Positions 49,014 to 57,154 of a stretch of 64,000 bases of DNA are shown piece by piece. The first letter of the stretch is position 1; each line of letters starts with the position of its first letter. This DNA comes from Nocardioides sp. J54 (GTDB lineage: Bacteria > Actinomycetota > Actinomycetes > Propionibacteriales > Nocardioidaceae), in the NCBI RefSeq assembly GCF_000519005.1, contig NZ_KI912530.1, positions 20,528-84,527 of the forward strand, in the 5' to 3' direction. The notes below the pieces were generated by a model, which did not search any database, was not told where the DNA came from, and was given only the letters and a program-made list of their open reading frames with translations. The translations under genes and the position numbers were made by a program.

Positions 49014-50362
49014 TTGCGACCTCCCAGGAGCGCGCGGGCCTCGCCCACGGTGACGACGGAACCGGTGACCAGCACCGCCCCGGAGCTGAGCGCGTCCGAG
49101 CCGGCTGCCTCCGCACGCGCGGCGGCCTCGTCGATGGCGTCCGCGAGCCGGGGCACGACGCTGACCCGGTCCTCGCCGAACACCTCCCGGGCGGTCTCGG
49201 CCAGCTGGTCGGCGGGCATGGCACGGGCGGTGGAGTTCTGGGTCACCACGACGTGGGCCAGGTGGGGCTCGAACGCCGCGAGCAGGCCCTCGGCGTCCTT
49301 GTCACCCATGACCCCGACCACGCCGACGAGCGGGTCGAACTGGAAGGAGTCGTCGAGCGCGGCGGCCGTGGCCTCGGCGCCGTGCGGGTTGTGCGCGGCG
49401 TCGAGCACGATGGTGGGGCTGCGGCGCACGACCTCGAGCCGGCCCGGCGAGGTCATCTCGGCGAACGCCCCGCGCACCACGTCGTCGCCGAGCGGCTCGT
49501 CGCCGCCGACGAAGGCCTCGACGGCAGCGAGGGCGGTGGCGGCGTTCTGCGCCTGGTGGGCGCCGTAGAGCGGGAGGAAGACGTCGTCGTACCGGCCGCG
49601 CAGGCCCTGGAGGGTGACGACCTGGCCGCCGACGGCGGCCGCGCGGGTCACGACCCCGAACTCGAGGCCCTCGCGGGCGACGGTCGCGCCGACCTCGGCG
49701 ATCCGCTCGAGCAGGACGGGTGCGACCTCGGCGCTCTGCTGGGCCAGCACGGCGACCGAGCCGGGCTTGATGATGCCGGCCTTCTCGCGGGCGATCGCGG
49801 CGGCGGTGCCGCCGAGGTAGTTGGCATGGTCGACCGCGATCGGGGTGACCACCGCGACGTCGGCGTCGATCACGTTGGTGGCGTCCCAGGAGCCGCCCAT
49901 GCCGACCTCGACGACGGCGACGTCGACGGGCGCGTCGGCGAACGCGGCGTAGGCCATGCCGACGACGGTCTCGAAGAAGCTGAGCGGATGGGCCTCGGAC
50001 TCGTCGACGAGGTGCGTGTACGGCGCCACGTCGTTGAAGGCGCGGACGAAGGCCTCGTCGTCCAGGGGCTCGCCGTCGATGCTGATCCGCTCGGCCATCC
50101 GCTCGACGTGCGGGCTGGTGAACCGGCCGGTGCGCAGGTCGAGGGCGCGCAGCAGGCCGTCGATCATCCGGGAGGTCGACGTCTTGCCGTTGGTGCCGGT
50201 CAGGTGGATCGACCGGTAGGCGCGCTGCGGGTCACCCAGCAGCTCGGTGAACGCCTGGATCCGGTCCAGGGAGGGCTCGAGCCGGGTCTCCGGCCACCGG
50301 GACAGCAGCGCGTCCTCGGCCTCGGCGACGGTCTCGGCAGGGCGCGCGGCAGGCTCAGTCAT
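49010..50362 (-). CDS. folC: Folylpolyglutamate synthase / dihydrofolate synthase
   Basis: The 450-residue Mur-ligase-related enzyme adds glutamate to dihydropteroate and folates. It has the ATP motif LTGTNGKTSTSRM (about 56-68), VEVGMGGSWDATNVIDADV, IAVDHANYLG with metal ligands and AHNPHGAEATAAAL. The first 20 residues are variable. TAGACT ends 9 nt before the ATG on the minus strand, so a very short leader is likely. It is coupled to DUF4233 and read toward secA. In many actinobacteria valS precedes folC; here a divergent glycosidase does instead. Confidence 0.93.
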   Translation of the reverse strand: MTEPAARPAETVAEAEDALLSRWPETRLEPSLDRIQAFTELLGDPQRAYRSIHLTGTNGKTSTSRMIDGLLRALDLRTGRFTSPHVERMAERISIDGEPLDDEAFVRAFNDVAPYTHLVDESEAHPLSFFETVVGMAYAAFADAPVDVAVVEVGMGGSWDATNVIDADVAVVTPIAVDHANYLGGTAAAIAREKAGIIKPGSVAVLAQQSAEVAPVLLERIAEVGATVAREGLEFGVVTRAAAVGGQVVTLQGLRGRYDDVFLPLYGAHQAQNAATALAAVEAFVGGDEPLGDDVVRGAFAEMTSPGRLEVVRRSPTIVLDAAHNPHGAEATAAALDDSFQFDPLVGVVGVMGDKDAEGLLAAFEPHLAHVVVTQNSTARAMPADQLAETAREVFGEDRVSVVPRLADAIDEAAARAEAAGSDALSSGAVLVTGSVVTVGEARALLGGRK

Positions 50363-50405
50363 GGCGCGGAGAGTCTATGTTGTCCGCTCGGGAGGGAGGG
50401 AAAGC

Positions 50406-51614
50406 ATGACGACTGGTCGACGGGTCCGGGTGCTCGCCGCCGGCGCGCTGGCCGTGGCGGTCGCGCTCGCCGGCTGCAGCAGCGACGGCGACGGCACGCC
50501 GCAGGCAGGCCCGAGCACAGCGCCGACGTCGTCGGACGCTCCCCTCATCCCGGAGCCGACGGAGGTGCCGACCGAGCTCCCGGAGGACCTGCTCGTCGGC
50601 GAGATGCAGGACCTCGCGAAGCTCGCCGAGCGGCTGGCCCAGCAGCTGCCGCAGCAGCGTCGGCCGGCGCCGGTGGTCGTCGCCGGCGGCAGCGAGCAGT
50701 GGCGCGCCGGGGTCGCCTACCGCGGCTACTTCGCCGACCCGGACGTGGTGCGCGCGAACGGCCGCTGGTACGCCTACGCCACCAACACCGCCGGCCTGCG
50801 GCTGCCGACCCTGGTCTCGCGCGACCTGGTGACGTGGACCCCGCTCACCGACGGGGCAGGCCGGGCGGTCGACCCGCTGCAGCCGGCCGGCTGGGTGCGC
50901 TCGCGCGGTCGCGGCAAGAGCCTGTGGGCGCCGGGCGTCGACAAGGTGGGCAACGGCTGGACAGCGGCGTACGCCGCCCCGGCCGGCACCAGCGGCGGCG
51001 AGCGGCACAACTGCATCGGGCTCTCCCGCGGCCCCTCCCCCGCCGGCCCGTTCCGGCCGGTCGGTGAGCCGCTCTGCTACGGCCAGGCCCAGCTCGGCGT
51101 GATCGACCCCGACGTGTTCGTCGACGAGACCGGGGTCCCGTGGTTGCTGTGGAAGTTCTCCGGTGTGGTGAACCGGCGCCCCGCGGGGTTGTTCATCCGC
51201 CAGCTCAACCGCGACGGCACCGGTTTCGCCGAGGGCTCCGAAACCCGCGAGCTGCTCACCCTCTCCGAGCGATGGGAGGGCGACACCATCGAGAACCCGT
51301 CGATGGTGCAGTTCCGCGGGGTGACCTACCTCTTCTACTCCGGCAGCTCGTGGGAGCGGGCCGACTACGCCACCGGCTACGCGATCTGCGCCGGCCCGCA
51401 GGGGCCGTGCGTACGGCAGAACCAGGGCCTGCCGCTGCTGTCGACGGCCACGACCGGTCACCCCGGGCCGGGCGGGGCGTCGGCGATCGTCACCGGCAAG
51501 TCGCTGCGCCTCGTCTACCACGCCTGGGACCGGGTCGGCGGGCTGCGCCGCCTCCACGTCGCTGGGCTGTGGCAGCGCGAGGACGGGACGCTCGAGGTCG
51601 TCCACCCGGGCTGA
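50406..51614 (+). CDS. GH43-like glycosidase lipoprotein
   Basis: The 402-residue protein has a lipoprotein signal (lipobox LAGC, Cys24), a Pro/Thr linker with a helical Leu-rich part (about 30-85) and a five-bladed GH43-type domain (about 95-400). It shows YFADPDVVRANG (general-base Asp), WAPGVDKVG, GVIDPDVFVDETG (second acid) and DTIENPSMV (general-acid Glu). GH43 enzymes cleave arabinose or xylose linkages, so a wall or external polysaccharide is the probable target. The GGGAGGGAGGG ribosome site precedes ATG 50406. Divergent from folC. Confidence 0.87.
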   Translation: MTTGRRVRVLAAGALAVAVALAGCSSDGDGTPQAGPSTAPTSSDAPLIPEPTEVPTELPEDLLVGEMQDLAKLAERLAQQLPQQRRPAPVVVAGGSEQWRAGVAYRGYFADPDVVRANGRWYAYATNTAGLRLPTLVSRDLVTWTPLTDGAGRAVDPLQPAGWVRSRGRGKSLWAPGVDKVGNGWTAAYAAPAGTSGGERHNCIGLSRGPSPAGPFRPVGEPLCYGQAQLGVIDPDVFVDETGVPWLLWKFSGVVNRRPAGLFIRQLNRDGTGFAEGSETRELLTLSERWEGDTIENPSMVQFRGVTYLFYSGSSWERADYATGYAICAGPQGPCVRQNQGLPLLSTATTGHPGPGGASAIVTGKSLRLVYHAWDRVGGLRRLHVAGLWQREDGTLEVVHPG

Positions 51615-51629
51615 GCGGACTGAGCCGGG

Positions 51630-52538
51630 CTAGGGCCGCGGGGACTCGCCGCGGGCCCGCTCGACGAGCATCCGCATCCACCCGGCGACCTGCCTCATGG
51701 CGGGCTCCGCGGCGTCGAAGACCGTCACGTGCCGCCAGTAGCCGTGGACCTGGCCGAGGTAGCGGGTGCCGACGACCTCGACCCCGGCCTCGGCCAGCAG
51801 GTGGACGAGGTGCTCGCCCTCGTCGCGCAGCGGGTCGTGCTCGGCGGTCGTGACCAGCGTCGGCGGCAGGGTGTGGAGCTTCCCGGACAGCAGCGGCGCG
51901 AGGTCCGGGTCGGTCAGGTCCGCCGGCGAGGCGGCGTACTGCTCCCAGAACCAGGCGGCCTCGGCAGGGTCGAAGCCCTCGGCGGCGGTGCGGTAGGAGT
52001 CGAAGGACGCCGCCGGGTCGAGGAACGGGTAGATCAGCGCGACGCCGGTGAACCGGCCCGGGTGGCGCAGCGCGGCGACGAGGGCGAGGTTGCCGCCCGC
52101 GCTGTCGCCGTGGGAGAAGGTCGGCAGGTCGGCGAGCCCGGGCTGGGTGTCCAGCCACCCGATCGCGGCGGACAGGTCGTCCGGCGCCGCCGGGAACCGG
52201 TGCTCGGGCGGGCGGCGGTAGTCGACGCTCAGCACGGCGACCCGGGCGATCGTCGCGAAGCGGCGCACCGCCGCGTCGTGGACCTGCACGTCGTTGAGGA
52301 CGAAGCCGCCGCCGTGCGCGTGCACGACCACCGCGTCGTACCCCTCCGGCAGGTAGAGGCGGGCCGGCACACCGCCGGCGTCCACGTCGCGCACCTCGGC
52401 GACCGGGACCTTCTCCAGCTTCGCCGCCTCGGCCCGGTCCTGCTGACGCGCGGCCGCGATGTCGTAGTCGGGGTCGGTCACGGGCATCTCGCCGGCGGAC
52501 GCCTCCACGGCGCGCCGGGCCTGGGGGTGCAGGGCCAT
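51630..52538 (-). CDS. Alpha/beta hydrolase, HSL-like esterase
   Basis: The 302-residue cytoplasmic esterase belongs to the hormone-sensitive lipase group: oxyanion motif HGGG (75-78), nucleophile elbow GDSAGG (144-149, Ser146), Asp in TTAEHDPLRDEG (about 238) and catalytic His in QVHGYWRH (about 268). Such enzymes act on short-chain acyl esters; the substrate is not predictable. It is followed by nothing in the same direction before the convergent glycosidase, and lies 17 nt downstream of the GNAT gene stop. Confidence 0.92.
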   Translation of the reverse strand: MALHPQARRAVEASAGEMPVTDPDYDIAAARQQDRAEAAKLEKVPVAEVRDVDAGGVPARLYLPEGYDAVVVHAHGGGFVLNDVQVHDAAVRRFATIARVAVLSVDYRRPPEHRFPAAPDDLSAAIGWLDTQPGLADLPTFSHGDSAGGNLALVAALRHPGRFTGVALIYPFLDPAASFDSYRTAAEGFDPAEAAWFWEQYAASPADLTDPDLAPLLSGKLHTLPPTLVTTAEHDPLRDEGEHLVHLLAEAGVEVVGTRYLGQVHGYWRHVTVFDAAEPAMRQVAGWMRMLVERARGESPRP

Positions 52539-52555
52539 GCCCGCCACGGTAGTGG

Positions 52556-53482
52556 TCAGGTGATGGCGAGCTGGACGGTGTCGACGACCGGCTCGAAGCC
52601 CAGGGCCCGGTAGAGCTTGTTGGACGTCGGGTTGGCCTGGTCGGTGAACAAGGTGACCCGGTCGCCGCGGTCGGCGAGCCGGCGGCACACCTCGGCGACG
52701 GCGGCGCCGCCCCAACCCCGGCCGCGGTCCACAGCAGGCGTGTAGACCGGGCCGATGCGGCTGACGCCGTGCGCGGGCGGATTCGCACCCGTCAGGTGCA
52801 CCGGGCGGTCGTCCTCGTCGACCCAGAACCACAGCACGCCGTCGCCGATGCGCCGCTGCACGTCGTCGAGGGAGAAGGCCGTCGCCTCCGTGAGGTGCCC
52901 GGCCGCGCGGCCGGCCTGGGCGTCGGCGTCGCGGAGGAACTGCCGGATCCACCCCAGCGCCAGGTCCGCCTCGTCGGGACGCACGTCGCGCAGCCGCCCG
53001 GGGACGGGACGGGGGTCGACGAGGGTGCGCAGCTCGAAGAGCCGGTTGTGCAGGTGCACCTCGACGTGGCGCCCGGTCGCGTCGGCGACGGCTGCGGCGA
53101 ACACGTCGGCGGCCGGGCGCAGGCCGCCGACGCCGGCGACGTCGGCGCCGCGGTCCAGCACCGCCCGCGCCAGCGCGGTGGCCGCGGCGTCCGGCATCGC
53201 GAGGAGGTACGGCGGCCACGGCTCGAACGGCGCGGTGCGCATCGCGAGCCCGGCGACCGAGCCGTCCGCACCGGACACGACCGCGAACCACGCGTCAGGC
53301 ACTCCCGGGGGAAGCCCGTGGCGGGCGCAGCGCCGGGCCATGGAGGCGACCACGGTGGCGGTCACGGGGTCCCGGGCCAGCTCCTCCCCGGCGCGGGCGA
53401 GGAAGGTGTCCGCGTCGGTGGTGAACCACACGTCGTACGCACTGCCGGCGGGGTCCGTGGGAGCCGGTGCCGTCGGAGCCAT
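52556..53482 (-). CDS. GNAT-family N-acetyltransferase
   Basis: The 308-residue protein has a poorly conserved N half (about 1-165) and a GNAT domain (about 170-305) with RDVRPDEADLALGWIRQFL, RIGPVYTPAVDRGRGWGGAAV (acetyl-CoA loop RGRGWG) and LFTDQANPTSNKLYRALGF at the end. The substrate is unknown. The gene precedes the esterase gene by 17 nt and follows the unknown protein at 53514 by 31 nt, so metG, the unknown gene, GNAT and the esterase may be one transcription unit. Confidence 0.85.
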   Translation of the reverse strand: MAPTAPAPTDPAGSAYDVWFTTDADTFLARAGEELARDPVTATVVASMARRCARHGLPPGVPDAWFAVVSGADGSVAGLAMRTAPFEPWPPYLLAMPDAAATALARAVLDRGADVAGVGGLRPAADVFAAAVADATGRHVEVHLHNRLFELRTLVDPRPVPGRLRDVRPDEADLALGWIRQFLRDADAQAGRAAGHLTEATAFSLDDVQRRIGDGVLWFWVDEDDRPVHLTGANPPAHGVSRIGPVYTPAVDRGRGWGGAAVAEVCRRLADRGDRVTLFTDQANPTSNKLYRALGFEPVVDTVQLAIT

Positions 53483-53513
53483 GCCAGATCGTCGCCCGGG
53501 CGCGGGCGGGCCC

Positions 53514-54362
53514 TCAACCGGTTTTCGGCTCCAGCTTGTAGTGCAGGCGCATCGCGGTGGCGCCCCACATCCGCAGCACGTGGTCGGTGCGCAGCACCCC
53601 GTGGTCGTCGACGTGGACGTGGAAGCTCTCGTGGACCGGCGCACGGGAGGCGTGGGTCCGGCCGCCGTCGGCGACGACCACGTAGGCGCCGTCGGCACCG
53701 AACCCGCCCGGCGGCGACTCGAGGCGGAGGGAGCCGTCGGGCTGGACCTCCGGGCGCAGGAAGACCTGGACGTTGCCGGACTCGAGCGGGAAGGCGACGT
53801 GCACCGAGGGCCGGTCGGCGCCGGGCAGGGCACGCGTGGAGTAGCAGCCGCTGAAGACGAACTCCCCCGTGGCGCGCAGCGTGCGCAGCCAGCCGGCCGC
53901 GACCTGGCCGCCGGCGCCGTCGCGGATGACAGCGACGCGGGAGTCCATGCCGTGGGCGACGTCGAGCGGGCGCGTCGGGAGCGCGAGCTGCTCGACCCGC
54001 TTGCCGAAGAGGCGCGAGACGAGCTCGCCCGCCGGCCACGCCCACGGCGCCCACGCGCTCCACACCTCGACGTGCCAGTCCGAGGTGTGCTCGTAGAAGG
54101 CGCGCACCTGCGGCAGCAGGTCGGCGGCCCGGAAGCCGGGTCCGTCGAGCTCGGCCATCGAGGCCAGCAGCCCGGCACCGGGGGTCGCCTCGTCGACGTA
54201 CCCGCCGTGCCGCTCGGCCTCGGCCGCCAGCCAGCGGTCCCGGACGACCGGTCCGGCGCTGCTCGGGGCCCGCAGCCAGGCGTGCTCGCCGGCCAGGTCG
54301 ACCGGTCGGCCGGCGGCCCGCCAGAACTTCCGGGTGCCGAGGTCGGCGAGCGGGCCGAGCAT
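53514..54362 (-). CDS. Unknown protein coupled to metG
   Basis: I do not recognise this 282-residue cytoplasmic protein. The N-terminal part is helical and Trp-rich (GTRKFWRAAGRPVDLAGEHAWLRAP and AWAPWAWPAGELVSRLFGKRVEQL), followed by a beta-rich half (GEFVFSGCYSTRALPGADRP, VHVAFPLESGNVQVFL) ending in VLRMWGATAMRLHYKLEPK. No catalytic motif, membrane helix or signal peptide is visible. Its ATG shares one base with the metG stop (TGATG at 54362), so it is translationally coupled to MetG. It may be a lineage-restricted protein. Confidence 0.7.
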   Translation of the reverse strand: MLGPLADLGTRKFWRAAGRPVDLAGEHAWLRAPSSAGPVVRDRWLAAEAERHGGYVDEATPGAGLLASMAELDGPGFRAADLLPQVRAFYEHTSDWHVEVWSAWAPWAWPAGELVSRLFGKRVEQLALPTRPLDVAHGMDSRVAVIRDGAGGQVAAGWLRTLRATGEFVFSGCYSTRALPGADRPSVHVAFPLESGNVQVFLRPEVQPDGSLRLESPPGGFGADGAYVVVADGGRTHASRAPVHESFHVHVDDHGVLRTDHVLRMWGATAMRLHYKLEPKTG

Positions 54363-56152
54363 CAGCCGCCCAGCCGGGCGAGCTCCTCGTCGACCACCGA
54401 GGCGTCGAGCTTGGTGAAGACCGGCGTCGGCTTGGCGACCGGCCGGCCCACCTCGACCGGCTGCCGGCCCCAGGCGGGCACGGCGGTGTAGTCGCCGGTG
54501 ATCACGGGGTAGGACCGCGACGGGTCGTCGAGGTCGGTGACCTCCTCGATCCGCGGCATCGGCGCGACCGCGCCGGCCCCGCCGAACGCCTTGTCGACCT
54601 CGTTGGCCGAGAACGGCAGGAACGGGCTGAGCACCACGTTGAGGTCGGCCACGCACTGCGCCATGACGTGCAGGACCGTGCCGAGGCGCTCGCGGTCCTC
54701 CTTGATCTTCCACGGCTCGGTGTCGGAGACGTACTTGTTCACCTCGGCGACCGCCCGCATCGCCTCGCCGATGGCCTGCTTCTGGCGGTGGCGGCCGATG
54801 AGGTCGCCGACGACGCCGAAGGCGGCCTCGGTCGCGTCGAGGACGGCCTGATCCTCGGCGGTGAGCTCGCCGGCCGGCGGGATCTCGCCGAAGTTCCTGG
54901 CGATCAGGTTGGCGGTGCGGTTGACCAGGTTGCCCCAGCCGGCGACCAGCTCGTCGTTGGTACGACGGACGAACTCGGCCCACGTGAAGTCGGAGTCCTG
55001 GTTCTCCGGGCCGGCGGCGGCGACGAAGTAGCGGAAGGCGTCGGGCTGGTAGCGGGCCAGCAGGTCGCGCACGTAGATGACGACCTTCTTCGACGAGGAG
55101 AACTTCCTGCCCTCCATCGTCAGGAACTCGCTGGACACGACCTCGGTCGGCAGGTTGAGCACGCCGTACTCCCGCGGCTCGCCGCCCTTCGACCCGCGGC
55201 CGGCGTAGGCCAGCAGCTCGGCGGGCCAGATCTGGGAGTGGAAGGTGATGTTGTCCTTGCCCATGAAGTAGTACGACAGGGCCTCCGGGTCGTTCCACCA
55301 CTCGCGCCACGCGTCGGGGTTGCCGCTGCGGCGGGCCCACTCGATCGACGCCGAGAGGTAGCCGATGACGGCGTCGAACCAGACGTAGAGCTTCTTGGTG
55401 GGGTTCTCGCGCCAGCCGTCGAGGGGGACGGCGATGCCCCAGTCGATGTCGCGGGTCATCGCCCGCGGGCGGATCTCCTCGAGGATGTTCTTCGAGAAGC
55501 GGATGACGTTGGGCCGCCACAGCCCGGTCGCCTCGCGGCCGTCGAGCCACTCGGTGAGCGCCTCGGCGAGCGCCGGCAGGTCGAGGAAGAAGTGCTGGGT
55601 CTCGATGAACTCCGGCGTCTCGCCGTTGATCTTCGAGCGCGGGTCGACGAGGTCGTGCGGGTCCAGCTGGTTGCCGCAGTTGTCGCACTGGTCACCGCGC
55701 GCGCCGTCGTACCCGCAGATCGGGCAGGTGCCCTCGATGTAGCGGTCGGGCAGGGTGCGCCCGGTCGACGGGGAGATGGCGCCGTAGGTCGTCTGCTCGA
55801 CGAAGTAGCCGTTCTCGTAGACGCCCAGGAACAGCTCCTGCACGACCGCGTGGTGGTTGCGCGTGGTGGTGCGGGTGTAGAGGTCGTAGCTGACGCCGAG
55901 CCCGACGAGGTCCTCGATGATGAGCCGGTGGTTCTTGTCGGCGAGCTCCTGCGGGGTCATCCCCGCCTCGTCGGCCGCGATCAGGATCGGCGTGCCGTGC
56001 TCGTCGGAGCCGGAGACCATGAGGACGTCGTTGCCCGCCATCCGCTGGTACCGGCTGAACACGTCGGAGGGCACGCCGAAACCGGCCACGTGGCCGATGT
56101 GGCGCGGCCCGTTCGCGTAGGGCCAGGCGACAGCGGAGAGGACATGCGTCAT
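54362..56152 (-). CDS. metG: Methionyl-tRNA synthetase
   Basis: The 596-residue class-I synthetase has the HIGH motif as RHIGHVAG (about 17-24), a zinc knuckle CPICG...CDNC (about 142-158) and the KMSKS equivalent KFSSSKK (about 345). The anticodon-binding helical domain follows (about 400-535). Length fits the single-zinc, C-terminally short MetG1 form without the EMAP-like tail. TAGGAT ends exactly 6 nt before the ATG (56164-56159 on the minus strand), so the mRNA should be leaderless. It is the first gene of a unit with the unknown gene, GNAT and esterase. Confidence 0.96.
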   Translation of the reverse strand: MTHVLSAVAWPYANGPRHIGHVAGFGVPSDVFSRYQRMAGNDVLMVSGSDEHGTPILIAADEAGMTPQELADKNHRLIIEDLVGLGVSYDLYTRTTTRNHHAVVQELFLGVYENGYFVEQTTYGAISPSTGRTLPDRYIEGTCPICGYDGARGDQCDNCGNQLDPHDLVDPRSKINGETPEFIETQHFFLDLPALAEALTEWLDGREATGLWRPNVIRFSKNILEEIRPRAMTRDIDWGIAVPLDGWRENPTKKLYVWFDAVIGYLSASIEWARRSGNPDAWREWWNDPEALSYYFMGKDNITFHSQIWPAELLAYAGRGSKGGEPREYGVLNLPTEVVSSEFLTMEGRKFSSSKKVVIYVRDLLARYQPDAFRYFVAAAGPENQDSDFTWAEFVRRTNDELVAGWGNLVNRTANLIARNFGEIPPAGELTAEDQAVLDATEAAFGVVGDLIGRHRQKQAIGEAMRAVAEVNKYVSDTEPWKIKEDRERLGTVLHVMAQCVADLNVVLSPFLPFSANEVDKAFGGAGAVAPMPRIEEVTDLDDPSRSYPVITGDYTAVPAWGRQPVEVGRPVAKPTPVFTKLDASVVDEELARLGG

Positions 56153-56227
56153 GGTCGAATCCTATTGACCCGGCGCCGGGGCCGCGCACCCGGCGCGGGC
56201 GCGAGGAAAGCACAGCCCCGGAATGAC

Positions 56228-56455
56228 GGGCCCGGAGGTTTCGAGGCTCGGCGCCGGGGCGCCTCGCACCTCAACCACCGGAGCGACGCTCGGACCGCGG
56301 GGCGAGGCCTGCCGCCAGGCGGAGGCAGGTCCTCCCCGAGCCAACCGCGGGCGCGGCAGCGCGGCGCCCGCGGCGCCAGCCGCGTCGACGGATGCCCGCG
56401 GGCCGAGCGCAGCGAGCGCCCGTGCGGCTTCCGTCGACAGGCGACGCGCTCGCGC
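56228..56455. repeat. Long dispersed repeat, copy 2
   Basis: This ~228-nt block matches 99-321. The first 55 nt are identical (56228-56282), with further identical blocks at 56306-56323 and 56338-56349 and a near-identical terminal block at 56434-56455. It fills most of the 305-nt gap between metG and the nitroreductase gene and ends 3 nt before that gene's stop codon. No coding or RNA gene is seen in the gap. Confidence 0.8.
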
Positions 56456-56457
56456 CG

Positions 56458-57090
56458 TCAGGAAAAGTCGAGGTCGCCGGTCCGGGTGCGCTTGAGCTCG
56501 AAGAAGTAGGGGTACGCAGCGACCGCGACGGTGCCGTCCCACAGCTGGCCGGCCTCCTCGCCGCGCGGGATCTTCGTCAGGACCGGGCCGAAGAAGGCGG
56601 TGCCGTTGACGTGGATCGTGGGCGTGCCGACGTCGTCGCCGACGGCGTCCATGCCCTCGTGGTGGGAGCGGGCGACGGCCTCGTCCCAGGAGGGGTCGTC
56701 GGCGGCATCGACCAGGTCGGCGTCGAGGCCGGTCTCGGCGAGCACCTCGGCGATGAGGGCACGCCCGGCGTCGGGCTCCTCGTGCAGCCGGCGGCCCTCG
56801 AGGTGGATCCGCTGGCCGAAGGCGTCGTACATCGGGCGGAGCACCTTGTCGCCGTACCGCTCCTGCGCGGCGAGCAGCACCCGGACCGGGCCCCAGGCCG
56901 GGGCGAGCAGCTCGCGGTACTCGTCCGGGAGGTCGCGGCCCTTGTTGAGGTACGCCAGCGACATTACGTGCCAGTGCACCTCGATGTCACGGACCTGCTC
57001 GACCTCGAGGATCCACCGGGACGTGATCCAGGCGAACGGGCAGAGCGGGTCGAACCAGATGTCGGCGCGGTCGGGCGTGGCAGTCGTCAT
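56458..57090 (-). CDS. Mycothiol-dependent nitroreductase, Rv2466c-like
   Basis: The 210-residue thioredoxin-fold protein has the redox motif DPLCPFAWITSRW (Cys17) near the N terminus, as in the DsbA-like Rv2466c group that uses mycothiol as reductant. The cis-Pro loop is GTPTIHVNG. A helical insertion occupies about 60-150. These proteins reduce nitro compounds and quinones in mycobacteria. CxxA replaces the CxxC of DsbA, as expected for a one-Cys mycothiol mechanism. Its stop is 3 nt from the long repeat. Confidence 0.85.
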   Translation of the reverse strand: MTTATPDRADIWFDPLCPFAWITSRWILEVEQVRDIEVHWHVMSLAYLNKGRDLPDEYRELLAPAWGPVRVLLAAQERYGDKVLRPMYDAFGQRIHLEGRRLHEEPDAGRALIAEVLAETGLDADLVDAADDPSWDEAVARSHHEGMDAVGDDVGTPTIHVNGTAFFGPVLTKIPRGEEAGQLWDGTVAVAAYPYFFELKRTRTGDLDFS

Positions 57091-57154
57091 GCCAGCCCAA
57101 CCCCGGAACTGGTCTGGACATTCCGTCCCGGCGGGCCGTCCCGCCGGGACGGCG

